NCBI GenBank assembly: GCA_036925085.1
Contig: JAUPFP010000024.1
Coordinates: 2,638,001 to 2,702,000 of the forward strand
Direction of reading: 5' to 3'
Length of the DNA: 64,000 nt
Source: Brachycybe producta
Lineage: Eukaryota; Arthropoda; Diplopoda; Playtdesmida; Andrognathidae
Part shown: positions 42,130 through 53,716 of the stretch, in pieces
Position numbering within the stretch: position 1 is the stretch's first letter
How the letters are laid out: each line of letters begins with the position of its first letter
Notes under the pieces: generated by a model
The model's input: the letters and a program-made list of their open reading frames with translations, nothing else
What the model was told of the DNA's origin: nothing
The model's database searches: none
Made by a program: the position numbers and the translations under genes

Positions 42130-42885
42130 CTTGCTCGCTAACCAGGTACTCACCAGACAATTATTGAATAAGAATGCTTGCTCGCTCGCTCACTCACTAA
42201 CCAGGTATTTCGCCAGACAACTATTGCATGAGAATGCTCGTTCACTAACCAGATACTTCACCAGACGATTACTGAGTGAGAATGCTCGCTCGCTCTTGTT
42301 CACTTGCTCGCTATCCATAACTTCACCAGACGATTAATGAGTGAGAATGCTCGCTCGCTCTTATTCACTTTCTCGCTATCCATTACTTCACCAGACGACT
42401 ACTGAGTGAGAATGCTCGCTCGCTCTTGTTCACTTGCTCGCTATCCGATACTTCAGACGATTACTGAGTGAGAATGCTCGCTCGCTCTTGTTCACTTGCT
42501 CGTTATCCATTATTTCACCAGACGATTAGTGTGAGAATGCTTGCTCGCTCTTGTTCACTTGCTCGCTATCCGATACTTCACCAGACGATTACTGAGTGAG
42601 AATGCTCGCTCGCTCTTGTTCACTTGCTCGCTATCCGATACTTCACCAGACGATTACTGAGTGAGAATGCTCGCTCGCTCTTGTTTACTTGCTCGCTATC
42701 CATAACTTCACCAGACGATTAATGAGTGAGAATGCTCGCTCGCTCTTGTTCACTTTCTCGCTATCCATTACTTCACCAGACGATTACTGTGTGAGAATGC
42801 TCGCTCTTGTTCACTTGCTCGCTATCCGATACTCCACTAGAAAATTATTGAGAATGCTCGCTCGCTTGCTCTTGCTTGCTCTTTT
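42130..42885. repeat. ~65-bp minisatellite, about 12 units
   Basis: Units read CTTCACCAGACGATTACTGA, GTGAGAATGCTCGCTCGCTC, TTGTTCACTTGCTCGCTATC in order, period about 65 bp; markers AGAC at about 42158, 42214, 42262, 42327, 42391, 42453 and on to 42777. Repeat spacing and lack of unique spacers exclude a CRISPR array. Confidence 0.85.
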
Positions 42886-43734
42886 GGTGAATACTCAAAA
42901 ATATTTTTCTAAAGAATTAAGTGAAATTATGCAAATTTCCACCACAAATTATGTAATTTGTTCTCCTAAAAGGGTTTAAAAGTGTTTTTAATGCAAACTT
43001 TTGGCCTTAATAATAATGAAAAAAATATTTAATACAAAAAACTCTTAATGATATTGGAAATTACTTAATAGAAAAAACAAACCAAAAAAAATCGGAAATT
43101 TCATTCTGAATGATCTAAATAAAACGTCTCCTCCAATGATAACATCAAAGAGGTTAGAGGGGTTGTTTTTTATTGTTTTATAGGATGGAAGAGGAAATTG
43201 ATAAAAAAACAACATTCTTTTATAATAATAATAAAGAAAGCCATTTTTTTAACCCTTTAGGGCCAACTCAATTATTGATGATGATAATGACGATAATTAT
43301 ACATCCAAACGTTTTTTTTTATTACAATCCAATTCAAAACTCTGCGTAAAACATACTAAGAATAGAAAGACAAAATTTGCTGGCAGCCATTGTTCTTAAA
43401 ATAGAAACAATAGTAATGATTAATGAATATGAATAAATTCAAGAAGACAATACCAATTTGTTTCAAAAAAATGTTCCAACAGGATTTTCTTTCTCAATAA
43501 TTAACTAATTTTGTCTCAACTTGTCATATCTCTCTCTCTCTCTCCATTAATCATGTTTATAAAAACAAAAACAAAATTACCTATTTTTTTAAAAAACAAC
43601 AATTATCTCAATATTATAAACTAATTAAATATTCAAAATGACATCTATTAATATAAGCTTTTTGAAATTATGACCTGTAAAATGACAAACTTTTAAGTGT
43701 TTTTTGTGATATAAAAACGATTTTTTTTAAATGA
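42886..43734. other. A+T-rich intergenic, nothing recognised
   Basis: No gene or repeat family; (TC)n near 43532. Confidence 0.5.
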
Positions 43735-43895
43735 AAGATATTCAAGATTTATTAGAAACTAGAAAAGTAAACGAAAATACTGAAAATATAATTCTAAAAC
43801 GTTGAATTTCTTTACAAATTCGAGTTTTTTTTTAATTGCAGTAATTTTCGTTTACTTTTCTAGTTTCTAATAAATCTTGAATATCTTATCTTTCA
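43735..43895. repeat. Foldback related to family A arms
   Basis: AGATATTCAAGATTTATTAG plus AAACTAGAAAAGTAAACGAA pairs with TTCGTTTACTTTTCTAGTTT plus CTAATAAATCTTGAATATCT. A similar arm pair (AAACTAGAATAGTAAACGA / TTACTATTCTAGTTTATAAC) flanks 49776-50550. Confidence 0.7.
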
Positions 43896-43938
43896 TTAGA
43901 ATGGTTGGCCTAAGTGTTGGCCTAAAATATCCTTAATA

Positions 43939-44506
43939 CCTAGTACTCACACCTGATACTTTAAATGCATTTAAATAATAAATGTGTTCTACAGAGCCCT
44001 GTGAAGGACAAACAAACAATATGTCGTCGAATTCAATTTATTCAGTTAATAATCTGAAAATACTGAGTTAATACTTAAATAATAAGATATAAACTATTGA
44101 TTTAGTATTTCAATTTAAAATATTAATAATAAAGTCAATTTTTATTCGGTGTTCATGTCAACTGGATTCCGTATAATTCACCTAAACACATTTAATTTCA
44201 ATTCATTTAATACCTTGTACACACATAAATTAAATGTGTTTAGGTGAATTATACGGAATCCAGTTAAGGACATGAACCAAATTAAAAATTGACTTTAATT
44301 ATTAATATTTTAAATTGAAATACTTAATCAATATTTTGTCAATAGTTTATATATTATATTGAAGTATTAACTGAATATTTTCAGATTATTAATTGAATAA
44401 ATTGAATTCGACATAATTGCTTGTTTGTCCTTCACAGGGCTCTGTAGAACACGTTTATTATTTAAATGTATTTAAATTATCAGGTACTGTGTACTAGGTA
44501 TTACTC
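43939..44506. mobile_element. Family C ~570-bp palindrome
   Basis: Ends TAATACCTAGTACTCACACC and TACTGTGTACTAGGTATTA; arms carry TGTTCTACAGAGCCCTGTGA on the left and TCACAGGGCTCTGTAGAACA on the right; the centre is CTTGTACACACATAAATTAA. No reading frame. Confidence 0.8.
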
Positions 44507-44554
44507 ATGTGTTATGTACAAGGTACAGTATTAGAAATATGTTTATTTTCTGTT

Positions 44555-44770
44555 TTTTAGAAGCAAAATTGAAATTGTTTTAGAAACTAAAACGGATAGC
44601 TTAAAATAAACCTTTTATGTCAATTTGAAAATTGATCCAAATTTTAACTATACCCGGTAGACAGATATTTTTTTTTTAAATTTTTGTCAATAAAAAAAGT
44701 TTATTTTGAAAGATATCAAAAAACATGAAAATACTATTAACTAATTAAATTAACCCTTCTAGTTTTAAAT
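44555..44770. mobile_element. Family A MITE, shortened
   Basis: TTGTTTTAGAAACTAAAACG on the left, AACCCTTCTAGTTTTAAATA on the right, AAAAGTTTATTTTGAAAGAT inside. Confidence 0.7.
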
Positions 44771-45316
44771 ACACTCCTGACAAAGATATCAGTTACCGAT
44801 ACCGATACTACCGAGAAAAAAACCAGCTAAACTTTAAAAAAATTTCCACTTTTAAAAAAATTAATTTCTATCCAATCAATAACCGCAATTATCATTTTTT
44901 TCTAATCACTTCAAAGTTTTTATTATTAAAAAGACTAGACTAGACAGTCGCCAAAATGAAAATATAAATTTCTAATAATGTATCAGACATTAATATATAA
45001 ACAATAAATAAAATACATTAAAAATCAAAAATTTATTTAAGAGTTCAATTAATAGTTTTATGGATATTAAAAGAGGTTCAAAGTTACTTAAGTATAAAAT
45101 TGCATAACAACATACTTAAGTAATGCCAATTATTACTCATCATCATCATCTTTGGCAATATTTCTGAATGAAAAACAGGTTGAAAAAAGAGAGAGAGAGA
45201 GAGGCCTCACTGAAAGGGAGCCTCGTTCAAACCAAGAGGTTAAAAAGTAAAGGTAGCAAACGCTCTACTGCGCATGTTCAGAATTAAGTCATTGTTATGT
45301 ATCATCCTACTTTAAT
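44771..45316. other. A+T-rich intergenic, nothing recognised
   Basis: (CAT)n at about 45140 and (GA)n at 45188-45203. No gene. Confidence 0.5.
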
Positions 45317-45556
45317 TTGTTATGTAGTCTGACGTCACATGCTCCGCCCTTTTCAACGTCAGACTACATAACCAGCCAATTAGAAGTTGCCAGTCGTCAT
45401 AACAAGGGTGGAGCCAACTGAAGTTTTGACCTATTTCTAACTGCCTGTGATGTCACATGCTCCGCCATTTTCAATTCCTAATTGGTTGATATTTTGGTCT
45501 GACGTTCATAAAAGGGCAGAGCAAACAATTGTCTTGTGCTGAGCACACTTGCCTGT
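45317..45556. mobile_element. Two truncated family B copies abutting
   Basis: 45317-45448 is the right half of a main-subfamily copy (TTATGTAGTCTGACGTCAC, CCAATTAGAAGTTGCC, ending CTGCCTGT). 45449-45556 is half of the variant with TTGTGCTGAGCACACTTGCC end. Both lack left termini. Confidence 0.7.
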
Positions 45557-45802
45557 TGCACATGTGCACAATAATTGTGCAAAGTAAAAAGCGACGTTAC
45601 GTTAACCTAAGTTAACTTCATAGTCTGATTCACGTTTAAGATACTTATTGGAGGAGAGAGAGAAAACCTGATTCAAACAAAAAATTAAACGGAATTTTGG
45701 TGTCTCATTGTTAAAATTAAAATTAACAAGAAAATAAAAAAAATGAAACACGTTTTGAGTTAAGTTGGTTTCTGAACTCATTTTTTCGAACTTGATTATC
45801 AG

Positions 45803-45920
45803 AAATGACAGTTTTTGGAAGTTTTTTTCTTCCGAAAACTGACATTTCGGAGTGGAAAATATGAGTACTCTGAAATAATGTTTTTAACATTATTTCAGAG
45901 TAGGCCTACTCCTCCGAAAT
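45803..45920. repeat. Two adjacent hairpins
   Basis: GAAATGACAGTTTTTGGAAG pairs with CTTCCGAAAACTGACATTTC (45803-45849); then GAGTACTCTGAAATAATGTT pairs with AACATTATTTCAGAGTAGGC within outer ATTTCGGAG / CTCCGAAAT (45844-45920). Confidence 0.6.
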
Positions 45921-45961
45921 ACAATAGGAGGAAATCTAGGAAAATACAACACTGCTAAGGT

Positions 45962-46114
45962 CAAGGTGAGCGTCAGACCAAATATCAACCAAATGAAAAT
46001 TGAAAAGGGCGGAGCATGTGACGTCAGACCACATAACAAACCAATTAGAAGTTGCCTGTTCTCATAAAAAAGGGTGGAGCAAACGTCTGCGTGTTCCTGT
46101 CTTTACTTGCTTGT
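45962..46114. mobile_element. Family B MITE, left-truncated variant
   Basis: GAGCGTCAGACCAAATATCA, AAAAGGGCGGAGCATGTGAC and the end CTGTCTTTACTTGCTTGT match the inner element at 53734-53930. Confidence 0.75.
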
Positions 46115-46178
46115 TGTGTAGACTCAAGAGACAACAGCAAGATTTTCAGCAAATTATTTTCTAAACTTTACATTCAGA

Positions 46179-46386
46179 ACTGGCAATTAGAAATCGGGAC
46201 AAACAGAAGTTGGCTCCGCTCTTTTTTATGACGACCGGCAACTTCTAATTGGTTTGTTGTGTGGTTTCGACGTTAAAAAGGGTGGAACATGTGACGTCAG
46301 ACTACATAACCAACCAATTAGAAGTTGCGTTCGTCATAAAAAGTTCGGAAACCAATTTCTGTTCGTCCCGATTTCTAATTGCCTGT
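46179..46386. mobile_element. Family B MITE, main subfamily
   Basis: ACTGGCAATTAGAAATCGGG to CCCGATTTCTAATTGCCTGT with GTGACGTCAGAC in the centre; flanks ACATTCAGA and ATTTTCAGA match 7 of 9 bases. Confidence 0.85.
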
Positions 46387-46394
46387 ATTTTCAG

Positions 46395-46660
46395 AAGCCC
46401 CCCTCCAAAAAAACTAGAAAGTGTTTTAGAAACTTAGGAGGGTAGTAAAATCACAGTTCACTTAATGGTATTTTCACGTTGAAATCTTTCAAAATAAACC
46501 TTTCAATAGTCTATTTCAAACTCAAGTCAAGTTTATTTTGAAAGATATCAACATAAAAATACTAGCTGATTAAAGCAACCCTTCTAGTTTCTAAAAGACT
46601 TTCTTTTCATTTTGCGCCTGAAAAGACAAGAGGCGTGTTTACACTATTTCAAAACCACCT
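46395..46660. mobile_element. Family A MITE next to family B
   Basis: GTGTTTTAGAAACTTAGGAG to CAACCCTTCTAGTTTCTAAA; AAGTTTATTTTGAAAGATAT inside. Confidence 0.75.
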
Positions 46661-47374
46661 TAACTTTCAAAATGATACCACAACAACAAATAATAATAAA
46701 TGATGATAAATTTGTTTTTCCTCTTTGAAAATTCAAGGAATTTATGACATAAATAATCTTACAAAAGTGACAAATGTTTCATTTATACTTTATGAAGTGT
46801 GACAATGATGATGTGCTACACATAGTCATAAGAAGAAAGTTCATCATAGCCACAACAACACAACTCCCAACATACGTCATTGACTTCAATTATAACGTAG
46901 TTATATTATCTAATCCTTGAAATAAGGTTTTTTTTCTTCTTCTTCTTCTTCAGTTTCTTAACTGAGTTTGTTTGGTTCCGGAGATCATTCAAAATGCAAC
47001 TTGTGCGTAAATCCCTCCCCCGATTTCACTTACTCTTTCAGCCTTTTTTATTATTATTATTTTACAGGCATCATTAATTGCCTGAACCCTCAAAAAAAAA
47101 AGTCAGATAATACTGATGATGGATCATGGTGAAATGTGTAATAACTAATAAGTTTAATAAATGATGTACATTAAAAAACAACAAAACTGGTTTAAAATCA
47201 GTTTTGTCCAGTTTTTTTTTTTTTCAAAATTCGCAAAAGACATTTAATTTAATTTTTTTATTATTAACATAAAAGGTTAGAAAAAGAAGAAAAAACAATC
47301 AAATTTAAAGACTTAATTAAAATGAAACATGTTTTTTAAACTTAAATATTTTTTCATACATTCTAGTCTGATCG
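46661..47374. other. A+T-rich intergenic, nothing recognised
   Basis: (CTT)n at 46935-46953 and poly-T tracts; no gene. Confidence 0.5.
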
Positions 47375-47500
47375 CTAATACCGTGTGTGTAAATGAACTA
47401 AATGAATTTAATTTAAATGTGTTTATAGTTGAATTATACGAAGTACAAGTGAAGGACACGAACCAAATACAATTAACTTTATTAATTTCAGAACAAATTG
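47375..47500. repeat. Family C fragment
   Basis: TTTAATTTAAATGTGTTTAT, AGTTGAATTATACGAAGTAC and GAAGGACACGAACCAAATAC match the inner arm of family C with divergence. Confidence 0.55.
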
Positions 47501-47504
47501 AAAA

Positions 47505-47660
47505 CAGCAACTTGCTCGCAAGACCGCAGCTCGCTCGCTCGCATACCACAGCTCGCTCGCTCGCATACCACAACTCGCTGGCTCGCAAACCACAACTCGC
47601 TGGCTCGCAAACCACAACTCGCTGGCTCGCAAACTGCCTCTCGCACGAAAACTGCCACAG
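47505..47660. repeat. 22-bp minisatellite
   Basis: About six units of CACAACTCGCTGGCTCGCAA plus AC; earlier units read CACAGCTCGCTCGCTCGCAT. Open in several frames but repetitive and not considered coding. Confidence 0.75.
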
Positions 47661-48384
47661 TAGACATTTATTCCGCCAGTATTTTCAGCTAGAATTAGTT
47701 TAATCAAATCTACATTATACTTTAAATTATTATTTTAATCCCTGAAATGATGCATAGTTAAAGAAAATACTAAAATAGAAACTAAAAAATGGTGACCAAA
47801 ATAACCCTAAACTGCTTAAAAACAAATTGAATTCTGTGAAAAGTTAAAAAAAATATTCAACATAATAATTTTCAGTTAATTAAGCCTTATTATTGCCCCC
47901 TTTTTTACAAATTGCCTAGGTTAAAATACATTTTTACCTAATGGAACCAGGCCAACAATTTTTGTTTGTTTTTGTTTTGTTTTTCGAGGCAAAAAATGAA
48001 ATTCATACAAATAATTATGAATTTCGTGTTTTTTTTTTTTTTGCAGGAATTTTTATTTTCTGCCACGAAATAAATTATTTTAACTCAATTTTTAAAATGT
48101 TTCTATCTGAAATCGAAAAACGTGAAGAAAATTTAGAACACAAATTTACAATTTTTATTTTTTTTTTCCTCTATAATTTTGAGAAGTTATGATATTTTAA
48201 GCCTATTTTTATCTCCCCCTCCCCCCCCCCCCCCCCAACCGATGTCAACAAAAATATTAAATCTTATTTATTAACAAGAAACATGTTGACATTTTCAATC
48301 AAAACAAGACACACAAACATTGATTTCTCTCTTTCACAGTTCAATTTTCTAAATTATAACTTATCACTTGACTAGATCCCAAAA
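47661..48384. other. A+T-rich intergenic, nothing recognised
   Basis: A C-run of about 18 at 48218-48236. The frame at 47941-48192 is Phe/Lys-rich low complexity. No gene. Confidence 0.5.
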
Positions 48385-49275
48385 TAAGTGATGGTGCTGA
48401 ATAAGCACCAAATTGAACAAAATTGAAACTGAATACGCGCTATAATGAACAAATGCCAAACTTAATAAGTGCTGAAATGAACAAACGCCAAACTGAATAA
48501 GCGCCAAACTGAACAAACACCAATTGGAATAAGTGCTAAAATGAATAAGCGCCAAACTGAACACGAAATTGAACAAACGCCAAACAGATTAAAAGAAAAA
48601 CTGAAAAAAAAACGCCAATTGGAATATGTATTAAACTGAATAAGCGCCAAACTGAACAAGAAATTGAACAAACGCCAATTGGAATAAGTGCTAAACTGAA
48701 TAAGCGCCAAACTGATTAAGGGCTAAATTGAACAAACGCCAAACTAACCACCAAATTAAAGAAACACCAATTGGAATAAGTGCTAAAATGAATAAGCGCC
48801 AAACTGAACACAAAATTGAACAAACGCCAAACAGATTAAAAGAAAAACTGAAAAAAAACGCCAATTGGAGTATGTATTAAACTGAATAAGCGCCAAACTG
48901 AACACGAAATTGAACAAACGCCAATTGGAATAAGTGCTTAACTGAATACGCGCCAAACTGAAAACCAAATTGAACAAACGCCAAACAGATTAAAAGAAAA
49001 ACTGAAAAAAAACGCCAATTGGAATAAGTGCTAAACTGAATAAACGCCAAACTGATTAAGGGCTAAATTGAACAAACGCCAAACTAACCACCAAATTAAA
49101 GAAACACCAATTGGAATATGCATTAAATTGACTAAACGCCAAGTGGAATAAACGCCAATTGCAAGAAATGCCAAACTGAATACAAAACCAAAAATGTCAC
49201 GCTTAATTCAGTTTGGCGTTTGTTCAGTTTGGTGCTTATTCCAGTTGGCGTTAGTTTAATTTGGACGCTTATTCA
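48385..49275. repeat. GCGCCAAACTGAA minisatellite with higher-order unit
   Basis: Dozens of short units around AATAAGCGCCAAACTGAAC and AAACGCCAATTGGAATAAG. A longer segment recurs with about 247 bp spacing (TGCTAAAATGAATAAGCGCC at 48534 and 48781). The last 80 bp run in the opposite orientation (CAGTTTGGCGTTTGTTCAG). Confidence 0.8.
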
Positions 49276-49775
49276 TTTGCCTCAAATAAGTCATAGTGTG
49301 AATTCAGGCCATAGAGGAGTGGGGGGAGAAGGAGAATCCCAGGAATGAGTAGGGATTTGATGTTTGAAGACGTTTTTCTAAATTGATAAAGTGAAAGAAA
49401 TAACAAATGACACATCACATTCATATTGAGAGAGTGAAATAGCCAAAACCGTCGTCGTCGTCTCACACGTCAAAAGATCGTCGTTCTTAACCCAGACACA
49501 CCTCCCTCTCTCCCAACCCCCTACCCCCCTGTAAAAAAAAACAGATAATATTTAAGGTTGTTGCCCTTCTTAACTTGTGCCAAACAAACCCAACCTCCTC
49601 CTAACATTAGTCTGAACCACAAAACACTTTCTATGTCGAATGCAATTCTCATTGTAATAGATGAGAATTGGGCAAAATTTTGACATTTTTTACCTCCTCC
49701 TATTTTCAAACCAGACGAAAAAACTCACAAAAATCTCTGACTTGTTTTCTTCAAAAAGCGAACAAATTTAAAATT
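49276..49775. other. Intergenic, nothing recognised
   Basis: CGTCGTCGTCGTC at 49450 and mixed A+T-rich sequence; no gene supported. Confidence 0.45.
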
Positions 49776-49916
49776 TATTACAAACTAGAATAGTAAACGA
49801 TTACACAGCGAGTATTTTTATTTTGTAATATAATTTAAATTAAAAATTTAGAGAAAAAAATACCCTTTTATTCATCAACGGTTTTGATTTTTAAAATTAT
49901 TATTATTATTATGTAT

Positions 49917-49952
<36 letters not shown>

Positions 49953-50555
49953 TTAATGCTGTACAAACAAGGACAAAAACCTTGAAGAACGTCGGAATTT
50001 ATATAAATTTAAATGAATAAATGAACCGCTTTTTTTTTTCTCAAGGTCAACTATATGTTGCACACTCCCCATCCAAGAACCCCATGATATTAAATTGGAG
50101 AAGGGAAAAGGTTGGAAAGTGTAGAGGAGGGAGAGAGAAAGAGAAACGTTGAGGGGGGGAAAAGTGGGAGGGGGTGACTGAAATTGAAATGAAAGAAGTA
50201 AAAAAAGAACAAACGACGAGCATGCGCACACCAGAGAAAATGCAAAACTCATTTTCTCTTTCAAATATAAAAAGGGGAGGGGATAATAGTCGCAAAATTA
50301 AACTACAGTTTATCACAGGCAATTGTGCCCAGCATTAGAATTTCTTTTGCTCAGCCCTTTTATGAACGTCATCAATTTCTAATTGGGTTTGTTACTTGGT
50401 GTGACGTCATAAACGGGCGGAGGAAAGAAAATTCTAATGCTGGGCACAATTGCCTGTGAATTTTGCTCCCGTCATTCATGACGGGTTACCCCACTAGTCT
50501 TAAAATACTTTTCGCATCATAATTAATTTACTATTCTAGTTTATAACAAGTTCAT
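49776..50555. repeat. Composite: outer foldback with nested repeats
   Basis: Outer arms AAACTAGAATAGTAAACGA and TTACTATTCTAGTTTATAAC enclose (TG)n at 49919-49950, the segment 50105-50245 that recurs at 57195-57296, and a family B palindrome. Confidence 0.5.
50315..50456. mobile_element. Family B short palindrome, 142 bp
   Basis: ACAGGCAATTGTGCCCAGCA to TGCTGGGCACAATTGCCTGT, with TGACGTCA at 50402-50409. Arms near-perfect. No 9-bp duplication seen. Confidence 0.85.
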
Positions 50556-50599
50556 ATAATTTTTTTCATAAGGTGTTTTTCAAGAGTTTAATATCCGCA

Positions 50600-51240
50600 T
50601 TAAAATCATAAATATGACAATCATACCTTATAATTACACTATTTATTATATACCATTTTATGACTGTCATATTACGCTATACACTAGCCATAAAGATATG
50701 ATACAAAATATGACAGTATTTGTCATATGTTTTGTATTTTGTTTTTGTGACTGTTAAGCCCCGTTTTCACAATGATAGTTGTCACGATAGTTGCTGTCAT
50801 GAGAGCAGCAACTATCGCGAGAACTATCATCGTGAAGACATGACATGATAGTCACTATCGCGCTGTCGCGATAGCACTATCACACTATCTTGTTTGACTA
50901 TTAATAGTTGTTGAGTGACACACTTGTAGGGGAAATTTCCACTTAGTAGGGAAATTTGACTTCTGGAGGGAGAGAGAGGCAACACTGTTGTTGACTCAAT
51001 GATATCTATGAAGTAGACGTCACACTGTCATGTGACAGACAACTATCACGTTACTTCAAGACATGCAAGACAGTTGCTATCGTGAGAGAGTGAACTATCG
51101 CAACTTTCATGACAGCTACTCTCACGATAGAACTATCGCCACCGTGAAAACGAGGCTTTAGAAGATTGATTTGAGCTACATTATAACAATTTACTATCAT
51201 AATACAGTCTTATTACCTTTCTGTAATGAACACCTCGTGG
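50600..51240. mobile_element. Family E element interrupted by a PIF-like MITE
   Basis: Left part 50600-50756 (ATGACAATCATACCTTATAA, GTTTTTGTGACTGT) and right part 51163-51240 (ACAGTCTTATTACCTTTCTG, TAATGAACACC) match other family E copies as one unit once the insert is removed. Confidence 0.6.
50757..51159. mobile_element. PIF/Harbinger-like MITE, TTA duplication
   Basis: Ends AGCCCCGTTTTCAC and GTGAAAACGAGGCT, flanked by TTA at 50754-50756 and 51160-51162. The interior is packed with AACTATCG/CGATAGTT and TGTCATGA-type inverted motifs. Confidence 0.85.
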
Positions 51241-51310
51241 GTTATAGTTAATTACAAAGTTAAACCACATTTCAAATCTTATAATTTTAGGTGTTTCTCT
51301 AGTTGTCCTC

Positions 51311-51351
<41 letters not shown>

Positions 51352-52023
51352 ATCTCTGCATCTCTCTCTCTCTCTCTCTCTTTCGCTCTCTCCATCTTTA
51401 TTTTACATTAGAAATGAATACAGAATTTTACCAACAAAAAAAACTGGTCCTGTGATAAGAATAATAAATTAATAATTTAACGAAAAACGATCCAGATTTT
51501 AAGATGAAGGAACAAACAAGGCCCCCCCCTTTTCCCGTAAAAAAATACCAGAAAAGGTGGAGTCGAAAAAAAAAGAGATTAGTAATAACTAGTAAAACAA
51601 TAACAACAATGAACGATATCGCCGGCGTCTCAAGAAATATCAACCAAAAAAAATGGTGTTCAGTCAAGGCTAAATCGATTTTAACAAAAATTAAAGACAG
51701 TTTAAAACAAAACCACAGCCGCGCCGTACTAATTGCGCACGTCTTTTATAACCCTTTTTTTTGTCTTTTACACGAGACACAATAGAAACTAATTGATCAC
51801 TTATAATTATTAATATAGTTCGATGAAATTCCCTGTATAAATGAGGAGGAGGAGGAGGAGGAAGGACCCCCTTTTTTGTGCATCACCAAAAAAGATAATT
51901 TGAGCAAAAATACCACACAAGGTAGAACCTACCAACACACACACGGACATATTTTAACCACATTTAACTAGGGTAAGGTTGCTTTGCCATTTATACAGGA
52001 TTAATTAACCTGTGAACTGACCT
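51241..52023. other. Intergenic, simple sequence
   Basis: (TC)n at 51315-51345 and 51363-51382, (GGA)n at 51843-51862. The frame at 51504-51785 is Lys/Arg-rich without recognisable domain. Confidence 0.5.
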
Positions 52024-52032
52024 GTGTCCAAC

Positions 52033-52221
52033 ACTAGACAGTTAGAAATAGGTCAAAACTTCAGTTGGCTCCGCCCTTGTTATGACGACTGGCAACTTCT
52101 AATTGGCTGGTTATGTAGTCTGGCGTCACATGCTCCGCCCTTTTAAACCCAATTAGAAGTTGCCAGTCATCATAACAAGGGCGGAGCCAACTGAAGTTCT
52201 GACCTATTTCTAACTGCCTGT
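52033..52221. mobile_element. Family B MITE with perfect 9-bp TSD
   Basis: CAGTTAGAAATAGGTC to GACCTATTTCTAACTGCCTG; flanked by GTGTCCAAC at 52024-52032 and 52222-52230. The central site reads TGGCGTCA. Confidence 0.9.
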
Positions 52222-52333
52222 GTGTCCAACTTTCTAAGATGTTAAATTGTCCAGAAAAGGTAACAATTGATTCTATATATATTGGGCAGTATTGCTAATA
52301 AGATGAGAAATACCCATACGGAAGCCCTCATTA

Positions 52334-52800
52334 CAGAAAAAAAGTCATAAAATAGTGACAATCATACCTTCTTGTGAGCTATGACTGTCATATCATGCTA
52401 TGCACCTGTAGTAGTCATATGACAATATTGTGTCATAATTACGGCTCGGATTTTTATGCAAAATATCAAGCAAATGTTTCTCAATTTGTGGCTCAAATGC
52501 TTTTTTTTAAAAAAAAATAAATGGCTGGTTAGAGGCTAGATGTCTGGTTGCTATCAGTCGCCAACTAGAACTCTAGCCTCTAACCAGTATTTTTGATTTA
52601 AAACAAAAAAACCATAATTGTTGGTTGATCTATATGGGATTTGTTAATTCTAAATTAGCTGTTGGGATTGAGAAACATTTGCTTGATATTTTGCATAGAA
52701 ATCCGAGTCATAATAATATTTTATAATTTGTTTTTGTGACTGTTATAAGTTTGTGCAATTCACTGTCATAAGAGAGTCGTATTAGCCTTTCTGTAATGAC
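52334..52800. mobile_element. Family E element interrupted by family D
   Basis: CATTACAGAAAAAAAGTCAT at 52334 and CCTTTCTGTAATG at 52786 are inverted ends. The middle is a family D copy. Confidence 0.65.
52447..52705. mobile_element. Family D element nested in family E
   Basis: CGGATTTTTATGCAAAATAT to GCATAGAAATCCG; inner GGTTAGAGGCTAGATGTC pairs with GAACTCTAGCCTCTAACC. Flanks TCATAATTA and TCATAATAA suggest a 9-bp duplication with one mismatch. Confidence 0.75.
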
Positions 52801-53707
52801 TCTAATGAGGCCTCTCTAATTTCTAAAAGCACTTTTTCAAATAAATCATAGTTCGATTTTATGTGAAATATCTGACAAAAATAACATTTTCTAATTTCCT
52901 ATATTCAAAGATAGTACAAATAAAATAAGACTATCTTGTGATTCATCAATAAAATAAATTTAACAGAAAACGGACTTTTACAAAAACCAAATTAGAAAAT
53001 GACCTCCAGAGTCCAATGGAAGCTCAGTAAAATAAAATTGGTCGACAGGAAGTTGAATAAAAACCAGTGCGGTGCAGTTTTTCTTACCAAAAAAATCACT
53101 TGTCCAGTCCAGTCAGTCAATGACCAATAGGCCAAAAGAATAACATCATTAATTAGTTATTATATTTAGGACACTTATTAATATAAGTTCCTTACAAAAT
53201 GAAAAGACGTCAAATCGACGACATCACAAGATACAGAGATGATCACATGCTAAGAGAGATTGTCTATTTTGTCATATGATCGATTTAACTCTTTCATTAT
53301 ATTACAAATACACATCATAAAAGGATTCTAAATTAATTTCAGTTAAAGAAAAATAAATAAATAAAAGGAAACTTCTTTTTTTCTTCTTCATTTCCTTTTC
53401 TGAATTCAATTCTCCCTTTTTTGTTTTTGGTCCAATGATAACTTGAAATTTCAATTTTCAAAGTCACATTTCTACCCTAAAAATAGAAATCTCAAACAAC
53501 ATAATAATAAAGAAGAAACAGAAGATTCATTTTTCTATATTAAAACCAGTAAACAACTTTCACAAAAGATAAAAATATGCTAAAATATAAATTTGCATAT
53601 GCAGGAAATTCCTAATTCAACTGAATTTTTTTAAAAAAGGACAAAATCTCTACAACTCAACGACTTTTACACATTCTTTTTATTTCTCTGTCAAAATAAT
53701 GATCTAA
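52801..53707. other. A+T-rich intergenic, nothing recognised
   Basis: No gene or repeat family identified. Confidence 0.5.
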
Positions 53708-53716
53708 TGAAATAAC

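Noticed and set aside
42130..42885. Regular repeats as a CRISPR array
   Set aside because: Units are contiguous with no unique spacers, the context is eukaryotic, and units drift like a minisatellite.
47313..47707. Cys/Ala/Ser-rich reading frames across the 22-bp repeat as a gene
   Set aside because: They are translations of a simple tandem array on both strands with no conserved domain or splice context.
48364..48977. Repeated Phe/Ser/Leu frames on the minus strand as a membrane protein
   Set aside because: They arise from the GCGCCAAACTGAAC minisatellite; no start or splice signals beyond chance.
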